64,000 bases of DNA, taken from assembly GCA_964372215.1 (NCBI GenBank), contig CAYJQC010000008.1, positions 1 to 64,000 on the forward strand. The letters are read 5' to 3'. The translations under genes were made by a program, and so were the position numbers. The DNA is from DAIMFL01 sp964372215 (GTDB taxonomy: Bacteria; Pseudomonadota; Alphaproteobacteria; Dongiales; Dongiaceae). This document shows, piece by piece, positions 17,301 to 28,800 of the stretch. The notes under the pieces were generated by a model. The model made no database searches. It worked only from the letters and a program-made list of their open reading frames with translations, and was not told the origin of the DNA. How positions within the stretch are numbered: the stretch's first letter is position 1; each line of letters starts with the position of its first letter.

Positions 17301-17462
17301 CTCGGCTTCGCCACCGTGCTGACCCTGTTCCTCACCCCGGTGCTCTATGACCTCCTGGCCGGGTTCACCCGGCCGCGCGGCGCCATCGAGCGGGCGCTGG
17401 AGGAAGAGCTCGGCAGGCACGTCCCGGTGGGCGGCCTGGCCGGGCCTCAGCCCGGCGAATAG
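14343..17462 (+). CDS. RND multidrug/metabolite efflux permease
   Basis: A 1,039-residue resistance-nodulation-division pump of the HAE1/AcrB class: twelve predicted transmembrane helices and two large periplasmic loops, begun by SIRRPVLAAAASLLIIVFG. The proton-relay pair in helix 4 is present as Asp400-Asp401 in GLVVDDAIVMLDNI. The substrate is not predictable from sequence, though the HAE1 class usually exports hydrophobic compounds rather than metal ions. The gene overlaps the adaptor gene by four bases and ends 137 bases before an EF-hand gene. Start and reading frame are unambiguous. Confidence 0.92.
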   Translation: MTLSELSIRRPVLAAAASLLIIVFGVASLFGLPIRELPDVDAAVVTVSTDYVGASAEIVDNDITEIVEGAVAGISGVKTISSESRRGRSRTTIEFVAGRDIDQAANDVRDAVGRVRGDLPDEVEEPQVVKNDANADPVMRLAVTSDRMTPAEITDYVERFLVDRIATIDGVASVEIYGERRYAIRVWLDRRALAARNLTVTEVEAALRRNNVELPAGEIESLQRQLTVRLDSRLSRADEFRNIVIERVAGYPVRLGDVARVELGVADDNIIVRNNGQAAVGLGVSRQSQANTVAISRAIRAEIDAITPILPAGMAIHVGSDDARFIAASIREVLLALGLSLTLVVLVILVFLMSVRATLVPAITIPISLVGCFILIQAFGFSINVLTLLALLLAIGLVVDDAIVMLDNIKRRIDLGESPLVASSRGARQVTFAILATSVTLIAVFVPVSFLSGTVGRLFAEFGFVMAIAVAISTFVALSACPALASRILRATKRSPARRAAPAGGRLSRGYRAMLERALQVPLLVIAVAVGVTAAGFWIYLTLPSELTPIEDRGVVFIPLTAPQGSTVAYMDARSQEAEALAAPFIQSGDVTSVYAIVGSGGRPYRAFVILRLAPWEERALGQREIIREIGSRIGDVAGVRGYPVGPAGLGLRGSSTPLKVVVGGPDFESVKEWAQALLARAEQNPGLRNPTVDFEETQPQLSLTVDRAKADDLGIGVETIAVTLQTMLASREITDYVDRGREYPVIVQAQLDDRRVPGDIDNIFVRAGDGKTLVQLSALVTATEEATAPELRRYNRLPSITIEAALSDDYDLGSAVRYMAAAAAELLPPVARVSFAGQSQEYLETSSGVLIMLGLAMLIVFLVLAAQFESFIHPLIIILSVPLALAGAMYALWLGGLTLNVYSQIGIVLLVGLMAKNGILIVEFANQLRDEGYSVRAAVIEASIIRLRPIVMTVISTILGALPLVLASGAGAESRSAIGTVIIGGLGFATVLTLFLTPVLYDLLAGFTRPRGAIERALEEELGRHVPVGGLAGPQPGE

Positions 17463-17599
17463 CCCCGCAGCCTGCCTGAGTTTTTCCGCTTCCTTCGGAA
17501 TTTGTCGCCTGGTCGGCGACGGAAACTCGATCGCGCGACGTTCAACCTGTGAAGCGCGGCGTGATCGCCACGTCGCCGGCAGGAACGGCAGGAGATTCC

Positions 17600-18091
17600 A
17601 TGGCCAATCGTCGACGTATTCTCGGCTATGCCCTGGGCGGGGTCGCGCTGACCGTGCTGGTGGGTTCGATCGCCATCGCCGCGGCCCCCGGCGGCGGGCG
17701 CGACGGCATGGCGGGGCGCGGGTTCATCCGCCTGATGGAGGAGATGGACGCCGACCGCAACGGCGCGGTCAGCCGCACCGAGATCGAAGACTTCAACGCG
17801 GCCCGCGCCGCCGCGATGGACGCCGACGGCAACGGTGGGATCACTGTCGCAGAGCTCGAGGCCTATCGTGACGCCCAGCGTCAGAAGCGCATGGCGGCGC
17901 ATCTGGCCGCCATGGACAGCAACGGCGACGGCAAGGTCTCGGTGGAGGAGCTGCAGGCCGCCGCGAACTGGCGCCTGGCCCGGCTCGACCGCGACGGCGA
18001 CGGCTCGATCGAGCGCGACGAGCTCGGCCGGCGTAACGGCGGTCACCGCGGCCCGGGCGCCGAGGGCGCGCCGTTCTGGCAGGAAGACTAG
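17600..18091 (+). CDS. Exported EF-hand calcium-binding protein
   Basis: A 163-residue protein with an N-terminal signal peptide or anchor (about residues 6-29) and four canonical EF-hand loops: Asp50-Glu61, Asp74-Glu85, Asp106-Glu117 and Asp130-Glu141 (for example DRDGDGSIERDE). Each loop has acidic residues at positions 1, 3, 5 and 12, so all four should bind calcium. The location is probably periplasmic. GGAGA lies seven bases before the ATG at 17600. It sits between an RND pump and an ECF sigma operon, a common arrangement in this class; it may sense calcium for that system (inferred). Confidence 0.88.
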   Translation: MANRRRILGYALGGVALTVLVGSIAIAAAPGGGRDGMAGRGFIRLMEEMDADRNGAVSRTEIEDFNAARAAAMDADGNGGITVAELEAYRDAQRQKRMAAHLAAMDSNGDGKVSVEELQAAANWRLARLDRDGDGSIERDELGRRNGGHRGPGAEGAPFWQED

Positions 18092-18216
18092 GCAGGCGTG
18101 GTCACCTGGGGACCACTTGCGGGACGCCGCGGGCCCATCACCTATGAAGGGCCCGCGGCTGACCCCGGCGCGCCGCGCCGGGCAGCGGGAGGGCAGGCGA
18201 CGGAAGCGACGACATC

Positions 18217-18837
18217 GTGGTCAGCGACAGAGTATCGGGCGATATCGCCGCCGCCTCGGACCGCCCGGCGGAAATCGCGGCAGACCCGGATGTTGCGCTG
18301 CTGCGCCGCATCGCGGCCGGCGACGGCCCGGCCTGCGCGGCGCTGCTGGATCGCCATCTCGGCCGCATCGTCGCCCTGGGCTGGCGCATGCTCGGCAGCC
18401 GCGCCGAGGCCGAGGACGTGGCCCAGGAGGTCTTTCTGCGGGCCTGGCAGCAGGCGCCTGCGTGGCGGCCTGGCGCGGCGCGCTTCGCCACCTGGCTGCA
18501 CCGGGTGGCGGTCAATCTCTGCCTCGACCGCCTGCGCCGCCGCCGCGAGGTCGGGCTCGACAGCGCCGGCGATCCGCCCGGCGACGATCCCCATCCCGGC
18601 AGCGCGTTGCAGCACCGGGCGGTGGCCGATCGGGTCGATGGCGCCCTCGCCGAGCTGCCGGAACGCCAACGCACCGCCATTCTGCTCTGCCACTACCAGG
18701 AACTCGGAAATGCCGAGGCGGCGGCGGTGATGGAGATCGGCGTCGAGGCGCTCGAATCCCTGCTGTCGCGCGGCCGCCGGAAGCTGCGCGCGCTGTTGGC
18801 GGGCGAGGCCGAGGACTTGATGGGAGGATTGCAGTGA
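18217..18837 (+). CDS. ECF-type RNA polymerase sigma factor
   Basis: A 206-residue sigma-70 family factor with region 2 (about residues 43-78, including AEAEDVAQEVFLRAWQ) and region 4 (about 146-192, LPERQRTAILLCHYQELGNAEAAAVM then LLSRGRRKLR), joined by a short linker and without regions 1 or 3. It should direct transcription of the genes downstream, and probably its own operon. The next gene starts within its stop codon (GTGA overlap), the usual arrangement with an anti-sigma factor. The GTG at 18217 follows a GGAAGCGAC segment. Confidence 0.9.
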   Translation: MVSDRVSGDIAAASDRPAEIAADPDVALLRRIAAGDGPACAALLDRHLGRIVALGWRMLGSRAEAEDVAQEVFLRAWQQAPAWRPGAARFATWLHRVAVNLCLDRLRRRREVGLDSAGDPPGDDPHPGSALQHRAVADRVDGALAELPERQRTAILLCHYQELGNAEAAAVMEIGVEALESLLSRGRRKLRALLAGEAEDLMGGLQ

Positions 18838-19322
18838 GTGATCGGGATCGCGCTGGCGGCGGCATGAGCCTTACGCGCTTCGCGGCCATCGTCGAGGCCT
18901 ACGGATCCGCGCCGCAGCGCTGGCCGGGATCGGAACGCGCCGCCGCCGAAGCCCTGCTTGCCGCCTCGGCCGAGGCCCGGGCGCTGCGGGAGGCGGCGGC
19001 ACCGCTCGATGCCGCCTTGTCGCTTTCCCCGGCACCGGCGCCCTCGGCGGCGCTGCGGGCCGCGCTGCTGCAGGCGGCGCCGCGCAGCGCCCCGGCGCGC
19101 CCGAACCCGCGCGGATTCTGGCAAGCGCTGCCCGGCATTCTGGCCGGCGAGTTCGGCGGGCTGCGGCCGGCCGGCGCGATGCTCGGGGTTGCCCTGCTGC
19201 TCGGCATGGCGGCCGGCGGCGCCCTCGGCACCCAGGTTTTGCCGGCTGCGGAGTTCGCCGTCGCCGATGACGTCGACGTCGTCCAGATCGCGATGTTCGA
19301 CGAACAGCTTGCGGAGTACTGA
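18834..19322 (+). CDS. Probable membrane-anchored anti-sigma factor
   Basis: A 162-residue protein overlapping the sigma factor gene by four bases, with GGAGGA upstream. Residues 1-110 are Ala-rich and charged, and one transmembrane helix lies near 113-133 (GAMLGVALLLGMAAGGALG), leaving a short periplasmic tail. No zinc-binding HxxxCxxC motif is present. I do not recognise a named family; the call rests on position and topology. In CnrYXH-like systems a similar protein holds the sigma factor at the membrane. Confidence 0.6.
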   Translation: MSDRDRAGGGMSLTRFAAIVEAYGSAPQRWPGSERAAAEALLAASAEARALREAAAPLDAALSLSPAPAPSAALRAALLQAAPRSAPARPNPRGFWQALPGILAGEFGGLRPAGAMLGVALLLGMAAGGALGTQVLPAAEFAVADDVDVVQIAMFDEQLAEY

Positions 19323-19324
19323 CG

Positions 19325-19900
19325 ATGACCGATTCCTCCTCGGCCGGCGGCGGTTCGGCGCCCGGGACGCCGTCACAGGGCAGCCCGGCCGCACGGCCGC
19401 GGCGCTGGCTGCTGGTCGCCTCGCTGGCGCTCAACCTGTTCCTGGTCGGCGCCATCGGCGCCGGCATCGCGGTGCGCCACGGACCGCATCTGTTCGATGT
19501 CGGGCGCGATCGGGCGCCGCGGCTGATCGGCATGCCGAGCCCGCACAAGATCCGCGCGGCCGTGCCCGACAGTGCCAGGCCGATCGTCGACGCGCTGTTC
19601 GAGGCCCATCGCGCGGACATGCGCGCGCGCATCGGCGGGCTGGTTGCCGCCCGCCACGCCGTCGCCGAGGCGATCCGGGCCGAGCCCTTCGATGCCGCCG
19701 CGCTCGCCGCGACGATGGCCGACCTGCGCGCTCGGCAGGACGCGGTCGCCGAAGGCGCGCAGGGCCTGATGGCCGAGCTGGCAGGCAGGCTCGACCCGGA
19801 CTCGCGCGACCGGATCGCCGCGCTGATCGACGTCCGGCATGGACCGGGCCGCGGGCCCGAAGGACCGGAGCGCGGAGCGTCGGCGGCGCCCGACGAGTAG
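19325..19900 (+). CDS. Periplasmic metal-sensor-like protein (CnrX/Metal_resist type)
   Basis: A 191-residue protein with an N-terminal anchor (about residues 27-50) and an alpha-helical periplasmic domain rich in Arg and Ala, matching the heavy-metal-resist (CnrX/ZraP-like) fold. Helical hairpin motifs such as ARPIVDALFEAHRADMRAR and AATMADLRARQDAV are typical. The residues that bind Co, Ni or Zn in CnrX are not clearly present. It begins two bases after the anti-sigma gene, matching a sigma/anti-sigma/sensor trio. A signal other than metal is possible. Confidence 0.7.
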   Translation: MTDSSSAGGGSAPGTPSQGSPAARPRRWLLVASLALNLFLVGAIGAGIAVRHGPHLFDVGRDRAPRLIGMPSPHKIRAAVPDSARPIVDALFEAHRADMRARIGGLVAARHAVAEAIRAEPFDAAALAATMADLRARQDAVAEGAQGLMAELAGRLDPDSRDRIAALIDVRHGPGRGPEGPERGASAAPDE

Positions 19901-19914
19901 AGGCAGGCATTCTC

Positions 19915-21125
19915 ATGCTCATCCAGAGCCCGCAGCGCATCGAAGCGGCGGCAAGTCCCTTTTCAGCGCCACCTCGGCGTCGGCGGCATCGGCTGCGCTG
20001 GGCGATCGTCGCGGCGCTGGCCGTCGCCGTGGCCGGAGGCGTGGGCTATCGGCTGCTGCTCGGCGAGGCACCGCCCGCGTACCGCACGGTGGCGGTGGCG
20101 CGCGGCGACATCGAATCGGCGGTGACCGCGCTCGGCAACCTGCAGCCCAAGGACTATGTGGATGTCGGTGCGCAGATTTCCGGCCAGCTCAAGAAGCTGC
20201 ATGTCGAGATCGGCGATATCGTGAAGCAGGGTGCGCTGCTCGCCGAGATCGATCCGACAGTGTATGAGGCTAAAGTCCAGGCCGACCTGGCGAAGCTCGA
20301 CGATCTCAACGCCCAGGTGGCGCAGCAGAAAGCCTCGCTCGAGCTGGCGGGAAGCCAGGCGGCGCGCAACCAGCGCCTGTTCCTGGCCAAGGCGGTCAGT
20401 GCCGAAGAGGTCGAATCGACCGCGGCGGCGCTGAAGATCGCCAAGGCGAAGCTCGCCTCGCTGCAGGCACAGATCGACCAGCAGCAGTCTCAGTTCGACG
20501 AAGACACCGCCAATCTCGGCTACACCAAGATCTATGCCCCGATCGCCGGCACCGTGGTCACCAAGGACGCGGTGGAGGGCCAGACCCTCAACGCCAATCA
20601 GAGCGCGCCGAAGATCGTACGCATCGCCGATCTGGCGACCATGACCGTGTGGGCCCAGGTGGCGGAGGCGGACGTCGTAAAGATCAGGCCCGGCACGCCG
20701 ATCTACTTCACTACACTCGGCATGCCGGAACGGCGCTGGGAAGGCGCCGTGCGCCAGATATTGCCGACGCCTGAAGTGGTCAATGACGTGGTGCTCTACG
20801 ACGTGCTGATCGACGTGGCCAATCCCGACGGCGTGCTGATGACCGAGATGACGGCGCAAGTATTCTTCGTCCTTGGCGCGGCTCGCGGCGTTCCGGTCGT
20901 GCCGGTCGCCGCGCTGAAGCCGGTATCCGGCGCCGCCGCGGGCAGCTACACCGTCCAGGTGATGACCGACCGTGGCGCCGAAACGCGGCAGGTGCAGGTC
21001 GGGCTGTTGAACCGTATCTCGGCCGAAGTGACTTCCGGACTGGAAGTCGGCGAGCGTGTCGTCACCGGCGTTGAGCCGGCCGCCGGCAGCGGCTCGAGCA
21101 CCGGGCGCATGCGATTGCCCGGCCT

Positions 21126-21129
<4 letters not shown>
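19915..21129 (+). CDS. macA: MacA-type efflux adaptor
   Basis: A 404-residue periplasmic adaptor for a MacB ABC pump. It has a membrane anchor (about 28-47), a lipoyl half starting VTALGNLQPKDYVDVGAQIS, a long coiled-coil hairpin (about 120-200, KVQADLAKLDDLNAQV onward), the second lipoyl half (TKIYAPIAGTVVTKDAVEGQ) and a beta-barrel. It overlaps macB by four bases. In E. coli, MacA with MacB and TolC exports macrolides, peptides and lipid or heme compounds. Confidence 0.92.
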
Positions 21130-23079
<1,950 letters not shown>

Positions 23080-23093
<14 letters not shown>

Positions 23094-24483
23094 TCCTCGC
23101 TGGTGGCTGGCCCGGAATTCCATCGCCCTGGGCCTGGCGGGCGCACTGGGCGCCTGCTCCTTCGTGCCGGCCTATCAGACCCCCGAGGTCGCCATGCCGG
23201 CCGGATTCGATGCGGCGCCGGCCGCCGGCTCCGCGACGGCGCTGCCGGTCGATGCCGGCTGGTGGGCGCGCTTCGGCAGCGCTGAACTGGACCGGCTGAT
23301 CGACCAGGCGCGCGCCGCCAACCAGGATCTGGCGGCGTCGCTGCAGCGCATCGCCCAAGCGCGCGCGATGGTGCGCGTCGCCGGCGCGTCGCTGCTGCCC
23401 AGCATGGATGCCAACGGCTCGCTGTCGGAGGATGTCAACCGGTGGAACGGCGCCAGCGAAAAGTCCACCGGCTACAACGGGCAGCTCTCGGCGAGCTACG
23501 AGCTCGATCTCTGGGGCAAGAACGCCGCCGGCATCGAGGCAGTGAAGGCGAGCCTTGCGGCCAGCGCCTATGATCACGATGCGCTGGCGCTCGTCGTTCA
23601 GTCCGAGGTGGCGACGACCTATGCGAGTGCGCTTTCGCTCAAGGACCGCCAAGCGATCTCCCGGCGCAATCTTGATCTCGCTCGCGAGCTACTGTCCCTG
23701 ATCGAGGTGCAGCATGCGGAAGGGCGCAGCTCCGCTCTCGAGGTCGCCCAGCAGCGCTTCGCCGTCGCCACCCAGGAGGCGACGCTTCCCGAACTGGAGC
23801 GCCAGCTCAAGGCCGAGGAGCACGCGCTCGCCATTCTGACCGGCCGCCCGCCCGAAGGCTTCCAGATCGAGGCCGCCTCGCTCTCCAGCTTGAATCTTCC
23901 GGCAATCGGCGCCGGGCAGCCCGCCGAACTTCTCGCCCGGAGGCCCGACATCCAGAAAGCGGAGGCCGACCTGAAATCGGCGAACGCCGATATCGGCGCC
24001 GCCCGCGCCGCGTTCTTTCCGACCGTCGAACTGTCGGCAAGCACGGCGCTCACCGGGCTGCTCACTGCCGGGAGCCCAACCACGGCGGCGGCCCTCGCCG
24101 CCGGCGTCGTCGCTCCGATCTTCGAGGGCGGGCGTCTCGAAGGTCAGCTCGAGCAGACCCAGGCGCGCTTCGCTGAGCTGGTTGCAGGCTATCGCCAGGC
24201 AGTGCTGGTCGCGTTGCAGGAGGCCGAGGACGCGCTGGTGGCGGTCGACACGAGCGGCCGGCGGTTCGGGTATCTGGACCAAGCCGCCGTCCAGGCCGAG
24301 GACGCTTATCGGTTGTCGCAACTGCGCTACACCGCAGGCGCGACCGACTTTCTGTCGGTGATCGACGCGCAGCGCTCCCAGCTCTCGGCCGAGGATAGCT
24401 TGATCCAGGGACAGCTCGATCGCTACAGCGCGGCGATCGGGCTGTTCAAGGCGCTCGGTGGCGGCTGGAACGGGGCAGGATAG
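23080..24483 (+). CDS. Outer-membrane efflux lipoprotein, NodT/TolC family
   Basis: A 467-residue outer-membrane factor. Its signal sequence ends in a lipobox, ALGAC, with Cys26 as the predicted lipidated residue. Two OEP-type coiled-coil repeats follow (about 80-260 and 285-460), typical of TolC/NodT channels. The TTG at 23080 lies inside the end of macB, consistent with translational coupling. It should complete the MacAB channel and might also serve the RND pump upstream. Confidence 0.9.
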
Positions 24484-24670
24484 GGCGGGCGGGTGGCAGA
24501 ACGCCGGCCACCGATACGGACAGCGTTTGATGTGTGCCTCAAGATAATGAGAATGGCTCGCAGTTGTATATAGCGCGTGCCCGGCTCTGGCGATCGCCGG
24601 CCGGTCGGTGATTCACCCTCCAGGCCAACGAGGAATTGGCACGATCCGCAGGCGGCGGGAGCGGGAGCGC

Positions 24671-25057
24671 TCAGCGGCCTTCGGCGGTCGCCGACAGCAG
24701 CTCGTCGATGGTGGCGGTGAGTTCGGCGGCGCGGAACGGCTTGAACAGGGTGCGATGCGCGCCGGCAGCTTCGGTCAGGGCGAGCGAGACCGCCGCCGGC
24801 AGGTGCTGCCCGCCGCCGGACACCGCGACGATGGGGACATTGATCCCCTGCCTGGCGAGCGTGCGGATCAGCTCGATGCCGTCCGACTTGGGCATCACCA
24901 CGTCGGTGACGACCAGGTCGTACTTGCCTTTGTTGAGCAGCTCGATCGCAACGACCCCGTTCTCGGCTTCCGCGATTTCATGGCCGGCAGCCTGCAGGAT
25001 CTCCCGCATCATCAGGCGGTAGTCCGGCGTGTCCTCGACGATCAGAATCCGTGCCAT
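24671..25057 (-). CDS. Single-domain response regulator
   Basis: A 128-residue CheY-like receiver without an output domain. The acidic pair is in ILIVEDTPD, the phosphoacceptor is Asp52 in LVVTDVVMPKSDG, and Lys106 sits in LFKPF. ATG 25057 is preferred over an upstream start at 25099. It lies 13 bases downstream of a MarR-type regulator gene. Its kinase may be the large hybrid kinase divergent from this pair. Confidence 0.88.
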   Translation of the reverse strand: MARILIVEDTPDYRLMMREILQAAGHEIAEAENGVVAIELLNKGKYDLVVTDVVMPKSDGIELIRTLARQGINVPIVAVSGGGQHLPAAVSLALTEAAGAHRTLFKPFRAAELTATIDELLSATAEGR

Positions 25058-25070
25058 GGAGGGCCCCCAA

Positions 25071-25589
25071 CTATTCCTCGGCCGTGACCAAGCCGCCATC
25101 TGGCGACGCGGGCTCGGTCAAGCCGGCAAAGACGTTGCGTGCGATCGCGCCGGCCAGTTCGCTGGCGGCGACTTGCTGCTCCGGCGGCAGCTTGCGGATC
25201 GCTGCGACCAGATTGTTCAGGGGGTCGATGACCAGCAACTCGCGACCGCGATCGGTCAGGTCGAGCCGCATGATGCGCCCATCCTCGGGGTCGCGCGACT
25301 TGCTGACGAGCTGCTTGCGGACCAGCGCCGACATGGTGTCCGAGGCGGCACTCTTGCTGACCATGTGGAAGCGGGCGAACTCGGTCAAGGTGCGCGAGCG
25401 CGGGTTGGCCCGGTTGAGAAAGCGCAGGGCTCCCCACTGTGCCGGGTTGAGGCCTTCCACGAATGACTTGCTGTAGATGGCGCGCATGAAGTGGTCGAAT
25501 AGTTCCGCCACTGCGCGAAGGCTGCTGCTCTTACCATTGCGATCGTTGGTCATCTGCACCATCAACCCACAGGAACCCGTGGGAATCAC
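25071..25589 (-). CDS. MarR family transcriptional regulator
   Basis: A 172-residue (or shorter) winged-helix regulator. The DNA-binding core is LTEFARFHMVSKSAASDTMSALVRKQLVSKSRDPEDGRI, with the beta-wing ending RLDLTDRGREL. MarR proteins form dimers, repress divergent or own operons and are often released by small aromatic compounds. The annotated start is GTG 25589; ATG at 25562 or 25553 is equally plausible and none has a strong ribosome binding site. It is followed by a receiver gene and is divergent from the hybrid kinase. Confidence 0.82.
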   Translation of the reverse strand: MIPTGSCGLMVQMTNDRNGKSSSLRAVAELFDHFMRAIYSKSFVEGLNPAQWGALRFLNRANPRSRTLTEFARFHMVSKSAASDTMSALVRKQLVSKSRDPEDGRIMRLDLTDRGRELLVIDPLNNLVAAIRKLPPEQQVAASELAGAIARNVFAGLTEPASPDGGLVTAEE

Positions 25590-25599
25590 ATGTTAACAT
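25590..25599. promoter_or_regulatory. Perfect palindrome upstream of marR
   Basis: ATGTTAACAT is a perfect 10-base palindrome immediately upstream of the GTG at 25589. MarR-type operators are palindromes in this position, so it may mediate autoregulation. No further copy is seen nearby, and the call is only by position and symmetry. Confidence 0.35.
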
Positions 25600-25833
25600 A
25601 TTGAGAGAGACCCTAATGGCCCTGATCGCGAGCGGCAACCACCAACCCGTGATGGCGTAACTATTCGTACCAACTGGACTTTTGGCCTCACCAGCGATGG
25701 CGGCTTGATAGTAATAATTTAGGACTCACGATGGTACTGTGAGGTTCGGCCAAGGGGCCAAAATAACCATTGGGGTATCCGGCAGCGGGTGTATCTGCGC
25801 CTGATCCACGGTGCGTGGAGTTCAGAACGGGTC

Positions 25834-28800
25834 ATGCCTACCACGCTTGCGCCGCAGACCGGCCGCGCCGGCCGCCGCCGATTTGGCATCCGCGCCAAAT
25901 CCCTGAGCGGCCTTGCGGTGCTGCTCGGCATGCTGCTTTTCACAACCTCCGGGCTGGTGGTCGAATCCTGGGTCACCCTCCGCCATGCGAAGGAGGCCGA
26001 GCAGCGCAACAGCCTCGCCGGTGATCTGGCGCGCGTGGCGCTCGATACCGCGGTCGAGCGTGGCGTGACCAATGGCGTCCTGACCAGCGCGGACCCGGCC
26101 AGTCCCGAAGACGTGGCGATGATCCTGCAACGGCGAGCGGCGAGCCAGGGACTGTTGCAGAGCGTGATGGAGCGGGTGGCCAGGGATCCGACTCTGTTGG
26201 CGTCAAAGGATTACAGCGATCTGGCCGCAGCCGCGACGTCGCTCGATCGCCTGCGCAGCGACGTCGACGCCGAGCTGACTCTGGCGCTCGCGGATCGCTC
26301 GCAGAAGACCGCAGACGACTGGCTGCCAGCCGCATCCGGCCTGATCGAGACGATCCGTCAGACCATCGGCGACCTGAGCGCTCCGGCCATCACGCTCGAC
26401 GCCGAGCTCCAGACCGTTCTGGAGGCGCGCATGGCGGCATTCGATTTGCGCAATGCAGCGGGTGGAGCGGCAGCGTTGATCTCCGGCGCGCTCGGATCCG
26501 GTGCCGCATTCGGGCTGTCCGATGCGGTGCTGATCGGATCGCGCCGCGAGGGGACGGATCTGCACTGGCGCCGGCTGCAACGCCTGGTCGAGTCGATACG
26601 GGACCCGCGCCTGGCCGATGCCATCAGCGGTGCGGATCGAGGGTATTTTGCCGATTACTTGGACCTGTTGAATGGCGTCATCGATGCCGGTCAGGCCGCC
26701 CGCCCGTACCCGGTCGATCTGCAGGCCTTCGGCATCGCCACCCGGGAGGCGCTGGCCAGCCTCGACGATCTCGTGCTGCTCACTCAGGCGATCTCGACCG
26801 AGATGCTGCGTGGCCGCGCGCGCAGCGCCGAATTCCGGCTCTTTGCCAGCTTGGCGGTGGCGCTTGCCGGCCTCGGTGTCGCCGGCTTCACCATGCTCGC
26901 CTTCAGCCGGCGCGTGTTGCGCCCGATTGAGCGGGTGACCGACGCGATGCGTCGGCTGGCCCAGGGCCGAATCGTTGCCGCCGATCTGCCGGTCGAGCAG
27001 CCAGACGAGATCGGAGAGATGTCGCGCGCGATCGCGGCGTTCCGCGACACCATCATTTCCAGCGAGGCGGCTCTGGCGGATGCCGAGCTGTTCGCGCTCC
27101 AGACCATCGACGCCTTGCCGACTCGCGTGGCCGTGCTCGACGAGCACGGCCTGTTGATCGCCGCCAACAAGAACTGGCGCGAGTCAGGCGCGAGCGATGG
27201 CTGCGCCATCGGCGTCGTAGGGCAGAACTATCTGAGCCTGTGCGAGACTTCGACATGCGCCGGAAATGAAGCGGGAGCGACGATCGCTGCTGGCATCCGC
27301 AGTGTCATCGCCGATCCGGGCCGCGAGTTCGAGTTCGAGTACCCCAGCCATTCGCCGGCAGGCCGGCGCTGGTTTCGCGTGCGGGTCACGCAATTTTCGG
27401 GCTCCGGCCCGCGCCGCCTGGTGGTGTCGCACGACGACATCACCGAGCGGATGCTTGCCGAGGAGCGCCTGCAGGATCGGAACCGGCTTCTGGAGCTGGC
27501 CGAGGAGATGTCGCTGACCGGCCACTGGCGGCTGGAAGTCCAGACCGGCACGCTCAGCTGGTCGAGCGAGATCTATCGCATCCACGGAAGGATTCCGCAG
27601 GAGTACACGCCCGATCCGGACAGCATGCTTGCCGCCTACCACCCCGAAGACCGTCCGTTGCTGGCCGGGGCGATCGACGATGCGATCGGCAACGGCGGTG
27701 GTTTCTGTCTCGACCTGCGCCTGTTCCGCACCGACGGGCAGCTCCGGAACGTCGAGGTTCTGGCCGACTGCGAGAAGGATGCCGAGGGTCGCGTCGTCTC
27801 GCTGTTCGGCGTGTTTCACGACATCACCGACCGCAAGAAGGTCGAGGACAGCCTGGCCGACATCAATGCCGAGCTGGAGCGCCGGGTGCGCGAGCAAACG
27901 GCGGAGCTGACGACGCGCGAGTCCTACCTGCGGGGAATTCTCGAGAACGTCGCCGAAATGGTGATGACCATCGACGCGGACGGACGAATCGCGAGCTTCA
28001 ATCCGGCTGCCGAGAGCGCTTTCGGGTATGCCGCGGACGAGGTGATCGGAACCGACATCGACCTGCTGATCGACGTGCCGGATGAGGAGCGTCCGGCAGG
28101 CTACATCCGACACTACATGCAGAGCGGGACGGCAAGGGTCGTCGGTGTCGTCGGGCATGAGATCATGGCTGTCCGCAAGGACGGCTCGAAGATGCCGGTC
28201 GAGGTCACCGTCGCCGAGATGCAGGTCGGTCGAGCCGTGCAGTTTATCGCGGCGATGCGCGACATCACCGAGCGCCGCCGGTCCGAGCGCGCCCTGTCCG
28301 AGCAGGCGACGCTGCTGCGGCGCGCGCAGGATCTGGCCGGCATCGGCCACTGGACCTGGCGCAAGGCGCGGTTGTCCGGCGCCTGGCATACCGGCCTGAG
28401 GTATTCCCCCGAGGTCGCGGCGCTGTTCGGCGTGCCGGAGGCCGAGCTGGCAGTCCCCGACGCCGTGTACATCGAGCGCTTCGTCCATCCCGAGGACCGG
28501 CAGTTCGTCACGGAAGCGTTCCGCGACTACAGGAAGCGCCGGCGTGAGCGCATGCCGCTGGAGTACCGCATCGTCCGTCCGGACGGCTCGGTGCGCCACA
28601 TCCGCGAGGTCACCGAGAACATTCTCGAGCTGTCCGACGACCCGATCGAAGCGCTGGGCACGATGCAGGACATTACCGAGCGCAAGGCGGCGGATCTGGC
28701 GCTGCGCCGCAGCGAGGCCCGCATGCGCGCGGTGTTCGACCACGCCCCGGTGACCATTTCGCTGCGCGACCTGGAAGGCCGGTACGTCATCGTGAACCGG

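Noticed and set aside
15105..17420. 771-codon open frame on the minus strand
   Set aside because: It is antisense to the RND pump, His/Gln/Arg-rich, without a family match or ribosome binding site.
17504..17520. GTCGCC/GGCGAC stem after the RND pump
   Set aside because: Short stem and no T-run; not enough for a terminator call.
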